A stretch of 64,000 nt of DNA from Chimonanthus salicifolius (lineage: Eukaryota > Streptophyta > Magnoliopsida > Laurales > Calycanthaceae), in contig CM023538.1 in assembly GCA_013350335.1 (NCBI GenBank), forward strand, positions 63,167,080 through 63,231,079. The letters run 5' to 3'. The notes beneath the pieces were generated by a model. The model was not told the DNA's origin, did not search any database, and saw nothing but the letters and a program-made list of their open reading frames with translations. This document shows, piece by piece, positions 11,069 through 23,000 of this stretch; the stretch's first letter is position 1; each line of letters begins with the position of its first letter. Made by a program: the position numbers and the translations under genes.

Positions 11069-13189
11069 TTACCAGAAATCCTTACATGAACATGCCCCTT
11101 CCTTAAAACGATGATATCGGTTTCTATCTCGGACAATTATCTCCCTGTTATAGACCTTTGAGATGAGCTTGCCGGAAACATGGCAATCACTGCAAACTCT
11201 GAGGTTCTTTACAATTCTTAGAGTCGTACCCATGCAAGTACTGATAAGCCCAAAGGCGATTGCCAACTTCTCGCTGTGGCGACACAGAGCGTTCTCTTTC
11301 TCTTCCTCGTCGACATCAAGTAACACTTGAGATTTGTTAGGCTCATACCCTGCCGCCTTCAGTCGGTCTATAATTTCCTCGAGCATCAAGTAGATTTCTG
11401 GAGATTGAGGGTGTGATTCATCTCCCATCACAAATTCATGAACAATTCCATTCACCTCTATCATACTGCATCCAGGGGCCTTCTTCACAGTTCTCTCTGC
11501 CATCGCCTCCCTTATTCTTCTAACCTCATCCCACTTTTTCATTGAAGCATATGTATTGGACAGAAGTACATACGCACCACCATTGTTCGGATTGAGTTCT
11601 ATAAGCTGTTGGGCTACTCTCTCTGCAACCTCAAGATTACCATGGATCCTGCAAGCACCCAGAAGGCTACCTAAAACAAAATGGTCTGGCTTCATGGGCA
11701 TGTTTCTTGTGAATTCCTCTGCTCTTTCAATCTGCCCGGTACGGCCAAACAGGTCGACCATACACCCATAGTGTTCAATACTAGGTTGGATGTTGTAAAT
11801 ACTAATCATGGAATTAAAATGAGAAAGGCCTTCGTCCACAAGGCCTGCGTGACTACAAGCAGTGAGCACACCAACAAATGTAATTGCATCCGGCTTCATT
11901 CCATTGCTTTGCATCTCAGAGAAAAGCTCTAAAGCCTTCTCCCCATGCCCACACATTGCGAGACCCCAAATAATCGACGTCCAAGACATGACATCTCTCT
12001 CAGGCATCTGACAGAAAACTTGTGACATGATCTCAATGCACCCACACTTTGCATACATGTCTATAAGTGCTGTCCCCAGCACCACATCCAGCTCTATATT
12101 CTCCTTAATTATGTATGCATGCACCCATTTACCCAGTTCCAGAGCACTCAGATGAGAACAAGCGAGCAGCAAACTTGCCATTGTCACCTTATCTGGCTTA
12201 AAACCTTTGAGCTGCATCTCTCGAAAGAGTAACAATGCCTCTGCGTAATTGTTGTCCTCAACATGCCCATTGATCATGACGTTCCAAGAAAACAAATTCC
12301 TCTTAGGCATCTTGTCAAACACTTGTCGGCCAAGAGAGACACACCCGCACTTGCAATATACATCGATGAGAGCCGTCACAAGAACCAGATGAAACCCAAT
12401 TTTATTCTCAATCATGTACTCATGGATGTACTTTGCCATGTCTAAATCTCTCAATTTGGCACAAGCCAACAAAGTATTTACAAGAGTGACCTCATTGGGC
12501 TTGACATTTTCGGATTCCATGTTATGAAAGAGGCGAAGGGCCTCATCGGACCGATCGCAATGAACGTAGGCAGCTAGCATAGTCGCCCAAGACACGACGC
12601 TCTTGTCAGACATTCTACCAAACACGCGCTCGGCAGAAATAAAACACCCACAAGTGAAATACATATTAATCAACGTGTTTTGTACGTAAATATCTGAGGA
12701 CGCAAAGCCAAATTTGAAGGCTTGGCAATGCAGCTGTTTGCCCTCAAGGAGATGGCAACAGCACTTAAAAAGAGAAGGGAAGGTAAAGTTATCGGGGCAG
12801 AATCCATGTTCGAGCAGTTGGCAATAGAAAAGGAGAGCCTCCCGGGTTAAGTCCCTGTTGGTGTAGCCTCTAATTATGGAGTTGCAGACGAAATGTGTTG
12901 GGCTGGGAATTTGGTCAAACACGAGACGGGCATAATGGAGGCTTCCGGCATCTTCGAGCGCACAGAAGGCGAGGATTCTGTTTGCAACGGAAACGTGGAA
13001 GAAGAGGCCGGTGCGGATTGTGTGAGCATGGATTTGCTTGAGTTCCCACAATGAGGAGCACTTCTCTAAGAGGAAAATGGTGTGCGATGGTTGAAGGTTT
13101 CGGGATTGTACTGGGCTGTTTCTCCTGTCGTTAGTGGTTTCAGCCAGGGCTCTTTGAGGGGCTGCTGGAGGCGATAGCGGAGCTGCCAT
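11069..13189 (-). CDS. PLS-class PPR protein with DYW deaminase domain
   Basis: An intronless gene of 706 codons. An in-frame extension reaches GTG at 13225, but the first ATG is at 13189 (MAAPLSPPAAP), inside an Ala-rich GCN run. The Ala/Pro start could be part of an organelle presequence. About 12 P, L and S motifs fill roughly residues 60-520 (for example VVSWATMLAAYVHCDRSDEA and TALIDMYAKCGCIE). E and E+ motifs follow ([34 protein letters not shown]). The DYW domain holds the zinc/deaminase signature HSEKLAIAFG...CSDCH and ends HRFKEGACSCKDFW. DYW PPR proteins bind organellar RNA and deaminate specific cytidines to uridine. The DFW terminus is a common variant of DYW. All expected blocks are present, so this should be functional. 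The exact target and orthologue cannot be read from the sequence. A divergently transcribed PPR gene starts 1.77 kb away. Confidence 0.93.
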   Translation of the reverse strand: MAAPLSPPAAPQRALAETTNDRRNSPVQSRNLQPSHTIFLLEKCSSLWELKQIHAHTIRTGLFFHVSVANRILAFCALEDAGSLHYARLVFDQIPSPTHFVCNSIIRGYTNRDLTREALLFYCQLLEHGFCPDNFTFPSLFKCCCHLLEGKQLHCQAFKFGFASSDIYVQNTLINMYFTCGCFISAERVFGRMSDKSVVSWATMLAAYVHCDRSDEALRLFHNMESENVKPNEVTLVNTLLACAKLRDLDMAKYIHEYMIENKIGFHLVLVTALIDVYCKCGCVSLGRQVFDKMPKRNLFSWNVMINGHVEDNNYAEALLLFREMQLKGFKPDKVTMASLLLACSHLSALELGKWVHAYIIKENIELDVVLGTALIDMYAKCGCIEIMSQVFCQMPERDVMSWTSIIWGLAMCGHGEKALELFSEMQSNGMKPDAITFVGVLTACSHAGLVDEGLSHFNSMISIYNIQPSIEHYGCMVDLFGRTGQIERAEEFTRNMPMKPDHFVLGSLLGACRIHGNLEVAERVAQQLIELNPNNGGAYVLLSNTYASMKKWDEVRRIREAMAERTVKKAPGCSMIEVNGIVHEFVMGDESHPQSPEIYLMLEEIIDRLKAAGYEPNKSQVLLDVDEEEKENALCRHSEKLAIAFGLISTCMGTTLRIVKNLRVCSDCHVSGKLISKVYNREIIVRDRNRYHRFKEGACSCKDFW

Positions 13190-14963
13190 AGCTGCTGCTG
13201 CAGCCGCCGCCGCTGCGGATAACACTATTTTAAACGGATAGCTTTTTTTTTTCCCCGATTTGAGAAAGGATATTACCTTTTTTCTTTGAATTTTTTTTCT
13301 TTATAATACTTTTTTTATCGAAATGGTTTCATAAATCATATTCTTTCACATATTTTTATTTAATTATTTAAATAAAGCTATTTTCAAAATATATTTAATT
13401 AATTAAAAAGATATTTTATCATCATCAAAGTTATAAAAAAATAAAGCCAAATTATTGATGATTATAACTTAAAAACCCGTTAATATTTGTTACATTGTTT
13501 AGATCTTTCAATGGTAAAGAATAATTACACATATAACATGCATAACAGTTCACAATGGTCACTAGAAGCATTTTTAAAAGCTTTAACGATAATATAAAAG
13601 TGCTATAATATTTTTGGCCCATTAACCTTTAAAATAGAAAGAAAATCTGAAATTATTCGCTTAATAAAAGTTAAGCTCAAACATATTTATCTTTATAATA
13701 GAATTAAAGAAAATGAATAGTTAAATTCAAAAAATCTAAATCATAAACTTTTGATTTTAAAATATTTCCTTAATTTCAGTCCTATATTCTACGAGTTTAA
13801 GTTTAAGAAGATTTTTAATATTTAGTAGATTAATTATCTTTTATTTTACACATTTATTAAACTTAAAAAAATTAAAAGTATAAATTATTCAAAAGTTTTT
13901 AGACATAGAATTAGACTTTTTCAAATAATAAAGTAGTGAGAGAAACTGCAAAACGTTCGTATATGTTTAAGGCTTAGTACAGGGGCACAAAAATATTTGC
14001 TCATATTGTCCTATTAAAAGTAGTGCATCATCTTTTCAATCTTTTTAATTTGAAATAAAATTTTGAGTTAATTGAATAGAAAATTAGATGTGAAAAGAGA
14101 TATCTAAAATTTTACTTTTTTGGGAGAGGTATATCAGTATAACTAAAATTTTACTTTATTTATTGATTTTAGAGTTAAATATATTTTTATCAAGATGTCG
14201 AATTAATCGGTGTAATTTTCAGAGTATATGCATGTTTTCATGTCTATAGACTAACGTTTATGACAATTTAACTAAAAATGATATAGTTTTAGACTTAACA
14301 AATCGTACTCAAAGAATTAAGGAAAAATTTTATTTTCTCTTAATTTTTTTGCTACGATTTTTAAAGCTCAAAATTATACAATTTTTACTTAAAATTAGTT
14401 CTATAGTTTATAAACTTTAGAATAGATGAATTTTGATATGTTATTTGTAGAAATAAGTTGAGAAATCGCATCATTTGAAAACCCGAGCTAAATGCAGATT
14501 ACCGTTGATAGAGAAGTCATTTCTCGACCGATTTTTATAAACAATTTATCAAAATTTATTATTATGAATTTTGTGAAATCCGAAACTGATTTTAAATGAA
14601 AAGTGTATAATTTTGTCCTTTTTCTTTGAGTGAACGAAAAATAATATTATTCATTGAAATAAAAATGAAAAGGCAAAATGGCAATCTGACCGGCATATAT
14701 ATACTGTACATGAAATCTGATAGAACAGTTCAATAATTTAAATTATTTGTAACTCTTTAAATCTTCTAACTTAGAATACATCAATTTTAAAATTAGTTTT
14801 CAATTTCCAGCGCACTAAACAAATAATTTAGGGAGGTCACGGTTAGAAATTGCAGGAAAGGGGAGTTCAGACTTCAGACGTTCAGTCCGTTTCTATTTTC
14901 CGAGAAGAAAACGGCAATCATGACCCAGAATTACTATTCTATCAGAGAGGAGAGGTCTAACCA
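13190..14963. other. Divergent intergenic region between two PPR genes
   Basis: Holds the upstream regions of both the minus-strand PPR-DYW gene and the plus-strand E-type PPR gene. It is very AT-rich (runs of A/T throughout 13320-14800). No TATA box could be assigned with confidence, and no repeat or transposon was recognised. Confidence 0.5.
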
Positions 14964-16667
14964 ATGTCCCTCAAAAACCGTAAGGCCGCAGCCATCACTT
15001 CTCTCTCCATCTCAAATTACTCTTCCTCTACGACGACGTTCCGAAATTCAAATGCCCATCGGCGGCAGCGGTTGAGGCTGCAGCTGCAGCAGCAGAGGCC
15101 ATACTCGGCATTTCCCCCCGCCAACATGACATTACTACCACATGTTCCGCTTATAAAATGTCGAGGCCAAGTCCCCAAGAGGACAACTTCTTATACAATC
15201 ATTTCGTCAAATAAGGCAATCCAAAATCACATCAATAACGGGGATTTGGTTACCGCCCGCCACCTGTTCGAGAATATGACTGTGAAGACAACAGTCTCCT
15301 GGAATTTGATGCTTAAGGGATATGCCAAGCCCGGCATGCTGGAAGAGGCACTCCGTCTGTTCGAACGAATTCCTCAACCCGACGTCTTCTCGTTCACCAT
15401 CATGTTGTCCTGTTATTTCCGTAATTCCGATCTCGAAGGTGCTCGTCATCTGTTCAACAGAATGCCTTTTAGGGACTCTGCATCTTGGAACACGATGATA
15501 TCCGGTCTCTGTTCGAAGGGAAAGACGGGGGAAGCTCTGGATGTCTTCATGGCAATGCCGTGGAAAAACGATATCTCCTGGAGTGTGATGATCTCTGGGT
15601 ACGTTCAGGAAGGTAATTTGGATTCAGCGGTTGAATTGTTTAATCGAGTGCCAACAAAGGAAAGGGGAATAATTTCATGTACGGCTATGATTACGGGATT
15701 CATGAGTTTTGGGATAGTTGGGTCAGCAGAAGAGCTGTTTCACAAAATGCCCGAGAGGTGCTTGGTAACATGGAACTCTATGGTGGCGGGTTATGTGGAA
15801 AATTTCTGCCCGGAGAAGGGTCTGAAGCTTTTCAGGACAATGGTGGGATTGGCTATTAGGCCGAATCAGTCAACCTTCAGCAGCGTTCTTCTAGGTTGCA
15901 GTAATCTTTCTTCTTTGGATTTTGGTAAGCAGGTCCATCAATTCATACAAAAATTTCCATTGTATCTTAACACCACATGTGGAAATTCACTGTTGAGTAT
16001 GTACTGCAAATGTGGTGATGTGGAAGATGCATACAGACTATTTTGTGAAATGCAATTTAGAGATGTTGTCACTTGGAATGCTATGATTTCTGGTTATGCG
16101 CAACATGGACATGGGGAGAAAGCTATTGAGATGTTCAACGAAATGATAAAGGAGGGAATGAGACCTGATTCAATAACTTTTGTTGGGGTACTGCTAGCTT
16201 GTAACCATGCTGGATTGGTTGAGCTTGGAATTCACTATTTCCATTCCATGAAGAACTACAAAGTTGAGACTAGGCCAGATCACTATACATGTATGGTTGA
16301 TCTTCTTGGTAGAGCTGGTTTGTTAGCTGAAGCCATAGATTTGATACATAAGATGCCCTTTCAACGACATTCACCTGTCTTTGCAACCCTTTTGGGTGCT
16401 TGTAGAATCCACAAGAACCTAGAATTGGCTGAATTTGCTGCTAAAAAACTACTTGATTTGGATCCTTCAAGCACAGATGGTTATGTTCAACTAGCCAATG
16501 TATATGCAGAGATGAAAAGGTGGGATGATGTTGCTTGGGTGCGCCAGCTGATGAAGGAAAATAAGGTGGTGAAAACACCTGGATGTAGCTGGATTGAGGT
16601 GAATAAGAACACGGATTCAAGTGTGGAGTGTTTATCGGCATCACCAGCCAGCAATTCTACCATCTGA
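14964..16667 (+). CDS. PLS-class PPR protein, E-type, lacking E+ and DYW
   Basis: An intronless gene of 567 aa starting at ATG 14964. The first 40 residues are rich in Ser, Arg and Gln ([18 protein letters not shown], then [14 protein letters not shown]), a plausible mitochondrial or plastid presequence. PPR motifs run from about residue 75 to 470 ([40 protein letters not shown]). An E motif follows ([20 protein letters not shown] ... [14 protein letters not shown]). In close relatives such as the At4g16835-like group the protein then continues into VHxF and DYW. Here it switches to an unrelated [19 protein letters not shown] tail and stops. The tail coincides with the junction to a tandem pseudogene copy, so the loss of the end may be secondary. 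E-type PPR proteins act in C-to-U editing by recruiting a DYW partner. Whether this shortened form works is not shown. Confidence 0.88.
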   Translation: MSLKNRKAAAITSLSISNYSSSTTTFRNSNAHRRQRLRLQLQQQRPYSAFPPANMTLLPHVPLIKCRGQVPKRTTSYTIISSNKAIQNHINNGDLVTARHLFENMTVKTTVSWNLMLKGYAKPGMLEEALRLFERIPQPDVFSFTIMLSCYFRNSDLEGARHLFNRMPFRDSASWNTMISGLCSKGKTGEALDVFMAMPWKNDISWSVMISGYVQEGNLDSAVELFNRVPTKERGIISCTAMITGFMSFGIVGSAEELFHKMPERCLVTWNSMVAGYVENFCPEKGLKLFRTMVGLAIRPNQSTFSSVLLGCSNLSSLDFGKQVHQFIQKFPLYLNTTCGNSLLSMYCKCGDVEDAYRLFCEMQFRDVVTWNAMISGYAQHGHGEKAIEMFNEMIKEGMRPDSITFVGVLLACNHAGLVELGIHYFHSMKNYKVETRPDHYTCMVDLLGRAGLLAEAIDLIHKMPFQRHSPVFATLLGACRIHKNLELAEFAAKKLLDLDPSSTDGYVQLANVYAEMKRWDDVAWVRQLMKENKVVKTPGCSWIEVNKNTDSSVECLSASPASNSTI

Positions 16668-16669
16668 TG

Positions 16670-17550
16670 TCAGCATATTCACCCCTAGTAACACGACACT
16701 GCCTATATGTTGTGCATTTGATGCGTACCCAAATGAACCATTGAAGACTAGGAATTCTGATATTGTCATTTCATCAAATAATGCAATTAGGAGTTACCAC
16801 AGAATTGGAGATACAATTGTGCTCACGAGACGTTTGAGAAAGTGGCAGCTAAGACATTCTTCTCATGGTATTTGTTGTTGACGGGATTGCCAAGCCTGGG
16901 ATGCTGGGAGAGGCACTCCAAGTGTGAAAGCAAATTCTTCAACTGGACATCTTCTCCTTCAGTATCATAATTTCATGTTTTCCCAAGTCAATGAACTTGT
17001 GAATGCTTTTCCATTGTTTGATAGGATGCCAATCAGGGACTACTTCTTGAAACACAATGATCTTGTCTTTATCAGTGCAGAATGCTGATTGAAAAAAGAG
17101 AATTTACATGGCAATGCTGCCAGGGGAGAAAAAAGACATGGCATGAAGTGGCTTGGTTTCTGGGTATGTAATGAGAGGTGATTAAGATTCTGCATTGATA
17201 TGTTCAGTCAATCCCCAACACTGTAAAAGTGATTGCTATGATCACTGGATTCATCAACTCTGGGATGGTTGAATCAGCATGAGAATTATTTGGCTGAATG
17301 CCTGACAAGAGCTTGGTAACATGAAATTCTATGGTAGCTGGTTATGTTAAGAATTTTTGAGCTGTGGATGGACTGATACTTTTTCAGACGATGATGGAAT
17401 TGGGTCTCCACCGTTAGCAGTGATCTGTTGGGTTGCCAAGTTTATCAGTTAATCTGTAAATTGTCATCGCATCGTAACAGAGTGTGTGGGACTTCATTGG
17501 TGAACATGTACTGCAAATGTGGTGAAGTGGAACATACTCAAAAGGGTATG
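16670..17550 (+). pseudogene. Tandem duplicate of the upstream E-type PPR gene, decayed
   Basis: Stitching frames recovers the neighbour's order of blocks: SDIVISSNNAIRSYHRIGD (neighbour [17 protein letters not shown]), [106 protein letters not shown]. It carries many stops and several frameshifts, and similarity fades near 17550, before the E motif. The order and spacing match residues about 65-340 of the upstream protein, so this is a local duplicate that has lost function. It begins within about 20 bp of the intact gene's stop codon, so no spacer or promoter of its own remains. Confidence 0.88.
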
Positions 17551-20040
17551 TCCTTTGACTGTGATCAAAATATTGTTTCATCAGATAACAATTAGTGATG
17601 ATCACGATTTTAAATGGCGACATGTTTAAACTGTGATCATATTGTTGAAGCAACATTAGAGATTCTATGATTTAGAATGGAGTTAGTTCTCTTGTATACC
17701 TAAACTCAGCTGGTTTAGGGATCTGTCTGTATATTTGTCTGCATGTATTTGTGCATACATAGCTGTCTGTATTCTTACTGTATATAAAGTTTGTACATAT
17801 ATAATATTTATGCTATATATTGATTGAATCAAGCTTTAAGGTAATGTTTGACATTCTGTACCAAGGGAACAGAACTCGCATTTAGCTTCACGAATAAGGT
17901 TTGATAAAATTCAAGCCAAGTTCAATCTAGAATTTTGAACTTGGTTCTGTAAGATTCAAGTGAGTTGCTAATGCCGCAAGCCGCCAGATTATTGAATTCC
18001 TTAAGTGGCTAACAATTTTGGCTTTAAGGTCATGGACTTTTGTAATCTTAGTTTCACATTTTATGGGCTCATGTAGATTAGAACTTTAAATATTGAAATC
18101 AGTCTTAAGCTTAATCAGGATCAAATTTGATAAGTATTTAAAACTAAATGAAGTTTTTTCATTTTTTGTGTTTGCTAGTATGCGAAACTTGTGGTGGTAG
18201 TACTTGGGTTATCAAATCAACAGCTAGTTCAGTATAAAAAAGTAACCTAGTTTTTGAAAGAAACTAAGGTGATCTAGTTTTCTGCTGGACAAGTTTCCCA
18301 CATGCCTTCATTTTTCCTTCTAATGGTATTCTAGAAACATTAGTGCTACATTCAGAATAAGTTGTACCTAATCATAGTTTAGAAACTGAAAAAAAAAAAA
18401 AAACCTCTGACAAGTTTGTACAAGATGTCTTGACTCGCTTTCAAATTTAGCAAGTTATTTGATTCGATAAGATTTTGAGTCAAATTCTGAATTTTAACTT
18501 TTCAACCTATGTATCTTAAACACTAATCGTCCTACAATTTGGAATTTATGATATTTGAGATTTCGGTCATAAAAGTTTGGAAATTTAAATATTGACATGT
18601 AGGTATAGTACACTAGGACCAAATATATTACAAAATGAGAGATTTTGAAGTGTACATTGTAAGATTCAAAATTAAGTTATTTTGAGTTGGGGAAATAGAA
18701 AAATCATCACAAAATAAAATCTGATCATTAACTTATCATTGGGGGACGAAGACTTTTTAGACTGCCTACCAAGTAAAAGCAATTTCATTAAACATTAAAA
18801 TAAGAAAGAATATTATGGTCGAAAGTAGACTACTGTAGATATTGAATTACCTAACTTTATGATAATAATGAAAAGATCAAATAAAGAAGTAAGACTTAAA
18901 AACCTACAAATAGATGAGATTTGATGGTTGTTGATGATGATGATATCTAATTATGTCGTGCATGTCTTGGTTGAGACATGTTTTGCCTCGACATGTATGA
19001 ATGTAAATTAATTCAAATTTTATGGAAATTGAGTGGTAGATTGGCTTAGACTCTATAGTCTAAAATCATGTTGCTATTCATTAAAGAAAAAAAAAACGAA
19101 AAACCACACTAAAAATTATATAGAATTCTCTATTTCAAAGGAAAGAACATTTTTATGAAGTTAACTTGTGCATTAAGATATAGCAGCTTCATATGGAGCT
19201 CATTAAAAAAATAAATCTAAGCAATTGAAATGGTTTTTGTTTTTTTAAGATTTGGATCCAACCCATATGTGCATTTGATGAATCATCATCGAGGGTCTTC
19301 TCACCATTAGTAAATAATTTAATGGTTATATATTAATTTTAAAAAAATAAAAAATAAAGACTATGATCCATCCATGTAATGTCTAAACCTTTTTTATCAC
19401 AGAGTTGATTCCACCTTTTTCATAAGAACTCCACCGAAAATTGAAAAACCCAGAACTTATTTATGAATATAAAAGGCCCCATGTAGCAAAAATTGATATT
19501 TTGTTGAAACAAATCTCATTTTTTTTTTAAAATAAGAATGAATGATAATAAAATCACTTGAACTGCACTATCTAAAATAGATTTATTATTTTAATATAAT
19601 ACCTGATTTTTAAATGTTAAGTTTAAATTGTTGGATAAATATTTATGTCATTAGAATTTCGCATAATAATGGGATGAATTAGATATATTTTTTAGGTTAA
19701 ATTCAGATCTAAGTGGTAAAATATATATTAAACTATTTCAATTCATCGTTAAATTCATCTGATACCGAGAATGCGGTTAAAAGATTTTTGAAATAAATAG
19801 ATAATAAAACTTTTTTGAAAATATCCAACCAGAATTAACACAAAAGGACAGGTATCAAGAAAGTTTTGAATGATAAAATAATTAAAAATTAAAATAAATT
19901 AAAATTAAAAATTAAAGCAGGAGACCGAAGAAAACCATGTTTTTACGTTAATACAAGTCTCCTCAAAATTCTATCCATCTCACTACATTTGCATTTCGTA
20001 TTTCTTCCTTTTTGATTTGCTGTTGGGAAAGATCAGAACC
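17551..20040. other. AT-rich spacer and upstream region of the BSD-domain gene
   Basis: No recognisable coding sequence. It contains poly-A runs (for example near 18390 and 19085), a short GAT-repeat near 18938, and AT-rich flanks typical of old LINE or LTR debris, but nothing I can name. The last 100 bp before 20041 should hold the promoter or 5' untranslated region. The ATG at 20041 lies in a good context (aaccATGG). Confidence 0.45.
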
Positions 20041-23000
20041 ATGGATCTGTGGCAGAGAGCTCGAAATTTTGCAGAAGAAGCGGCGAAGAGATCCCAAGAG
20101 ATCACGAAAGAGGCCGCCAAACGCTCCCAAGTCCTCACCAAAGGAGCTGCGGACATCGTCTCCGAGACCGCAAAGAAATCCAAGGAATTAGCTGCCGAGG
20201 CCACTAAGAAGGCCGATTTCGTCAAGATTGCCGATCAGATCAAAACCCTTGCCGTCGATCACTTGCCCGTATCTGCCATCTCCCTCAAAGATTCCGCTGC
20301 ATCTGCCGCCACCTCCGGCGGATCCCAGCCGTCTGATTTAGAGAAATATGGCGTCACCGAAGAATTGAGAGAGTTTGTCAAGGGAATCACCATGAGCACT
20401 TTCCAGGATTTTCCCTTGGAAGGTAAACTTTGATTTTACTATGGTTTTGAACTTTTGATTTTTTGTTTTTGAATTCCTTTTGGGAATTCTCAATTCATTT
20501 TTTAACTGTTGGTTGCTGCATTCTGCCTTTCCTTGCCTTTTAAAGTTTGGTAGGTAGGCAGTTAGAGATTAGATTGAGTGACACTTGATGACGTGGCCAG
20601 GTGTTCTAGAAATCCTGCAACATTTGAATGTATTTGCGTACACCTGAGGTTACGATTAAACTAAGGATAGTGTTGGGCCAAGCATTCCATTAGATTTTTA
20701 TAATTCCCTGAATTTCGTCCATTCTGAAGTTTGGAGTATTGCTCATTGTCATCGTCATTGATATTGTGAATCGTGTATCACATCTGTCTATTCGGAGTTA
20801 ACCCTTATAATTGGATCTAGCAAGTTCCTCTCACTCTGGAATTAGGGAATTGATGATGCAGTTTATTTTTGGGGTGTTTGGTCGGCTTAGAAGTTGAACC
20901 AAAATCATGGTTGAGCTTCTTGTATAGGTGGAGCCATTTTCCATCATGAGAGCTTGCTGGATCTTAACATCACTGTATAATTACTGATGACCACCAATGT
21001 AAGAGAAATTACCTGTAGTGAACCAGATGACAAACTTAGTGTTTTTCCCCACAATTCATACTCATATTCATCGTATGAATTAGACTTGTGCACAATTTGA
21101 TCTCATTTTCAGATATGTACACCATTAGATTAAGGTCAAATCATATGAATGGTGAGAACTTTGTAGTCTTCAGAATCATACTTAGGATAATCTGTTCAAG
21201 TTGGATTTTGGCCCACGTCCTATATAAGTTTAAATCTTTCATAACAATTTATCCGGGATCACTTTTAGCTCAAATGAAAGGAAATTGTGAAGAACATTAA
21301 TGCTCCCAAAAGCAGTGGACAAACAACACCACCTTAACAAGTAGGGTCTTTTTGGCCCTGTTTCTTATTAATAAAGTTAACTTTAAAAAAAAAACAAGGT
21401 GAAATAACCGCTCCTAAACTCTTCATACACCCATGGGGGGAATTTTTTTTTATTAGTCTAGGATATGGCATTAGTTGAGTCACTTTCGATAACGAAGTTA
21501 CCGCTCCTAAACTCAAACAAAACCTGGAGTGCTCTTCTAATTGCCCACAATTTAGCTTCATTTGACTCCATCCGCCCTACTGATTCGGAAAAAGTTGCCA
21601 TCATTCTACCCCTACCATCATGTAACACACCACCTATACCTGCCGGCCCTGGTTTACCTTTTGCAGCCCCATCTACATTGAATTTGCATGAACCTAGGGG
21701 AGGTGCAACCCACTTGACCAATCGTTTTTTGGCTCTACCCACACTCTTCATACACCCATCCCAAGACAAATAAAAATCCTCCCGTGCAAGACCCCGAAAC
21801 TCTTTACACACAGACAACCAACCAATCGCTTGCTATTTTGCCTTCTCAAAAACATCTTTAGGGCCTCTATTTTTTCCCTCAAAGATCCTCCCATTCCGCT
21901 CCTTCCAAATAGCCCATGAGAAAGCAAAAGGCACCAAAAGCATTAGTGTTCATTGTAAAAATCTAGTAGAAATGTTTACCCATGCATTGGGTAAGTCATG
22001 TTTTTAAAGGCTATAAAGTTTAGGGATTAAAAATAATGAAATTTTGAGAGCTTTAAAAATATGGTTTGATCGATCGGATCATGGTGATTTTTGGTGGATA
22101 ATATATTGAAGAAAAAGACTATTTCAAGTGCCCATCACCACCAATTTGGTGGGCCCTACACCTAGATGTGCACGGTACTGTTCGACCCAATGTGTGTGTG
22201 TGCATCTCATAAAAATCTAGTTTCCTTTGTCCTTTTTGAGGGAATATACCCTATGATCTGTGTCTTAGATTTCTCTAACTTCTAAATCTGGAGTGGAGCA
22301 GGATGTTGTGGTTTTAGATATTTTATAGTTGTCACTTTCTAGAGTCATGTTTTTATTTATTATTTTTTGGGGGGGTTTTGTTATGTCTTCCTTGTTTGTG
22401 TAAGGGTGGCAATCTTGAGGAGTTGTCTCAGGAGATATTGTGGGTTAAGCCTTTTGCCTTAGTACCTACATTTTACTTTTTCTTTTGCAATAATGTGCTT
22501 ATTACTGTTTCAAAAAAGGCATATATGTTTAAATTTGTAATGCAATTTTGGTCATTTAGGGTAGCTTATTTGTTTATCTACTTACTTTTGATGATATGCT
22601 CTTCTTTAGAGGAACCACAAACATCGAATGTCCCAACAATTTCAAATGTTCGGCAAGATCTTACAGAATGGCAAGCTAAACATGCAACTCTTGTTCTCTC
22701 GACAGTCAAGGTATTTTTCTTCTTTGTTGAACACCGAGTAACTTCATTTCCAAATGTGAAATTGCTTTGCCATTGTCTCTTATCATTATGGATAGCAGTG
22801 GTAAACCAAATAGCCGGTCGGTGCTCTTATCAAGGTTCATGGTAAAGTAACATTATTATATTCCTCCTCCCCCTCCAAAAAAAAAGGTCTAGCAAACAAA
22901 GTTGTGAAACATTGCATTTTAAGACCAATATAAGGTTCTATGTCAATTGGGGAGAAAAGAAGTTTACGAGGTAGGTTGTGGGAAATGTGAGTAGTAATGA

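Noticed and set aside
13190..13225. Extension of the PPR-DYW protein to a GTG codon 36 bases upstream
   Set aside because: Nuclear plant genes start at ATG. The first in-frame ATG is at 13189, and the added residues are only a poly-Ala run.
22378..22845. Open frame of 155 codons around BSD exon 2
   Set aside because: It is intron sequence reading into exon 2 and beyond it. Only 22610-22710 is supported by splice sites and by the BSD domain.
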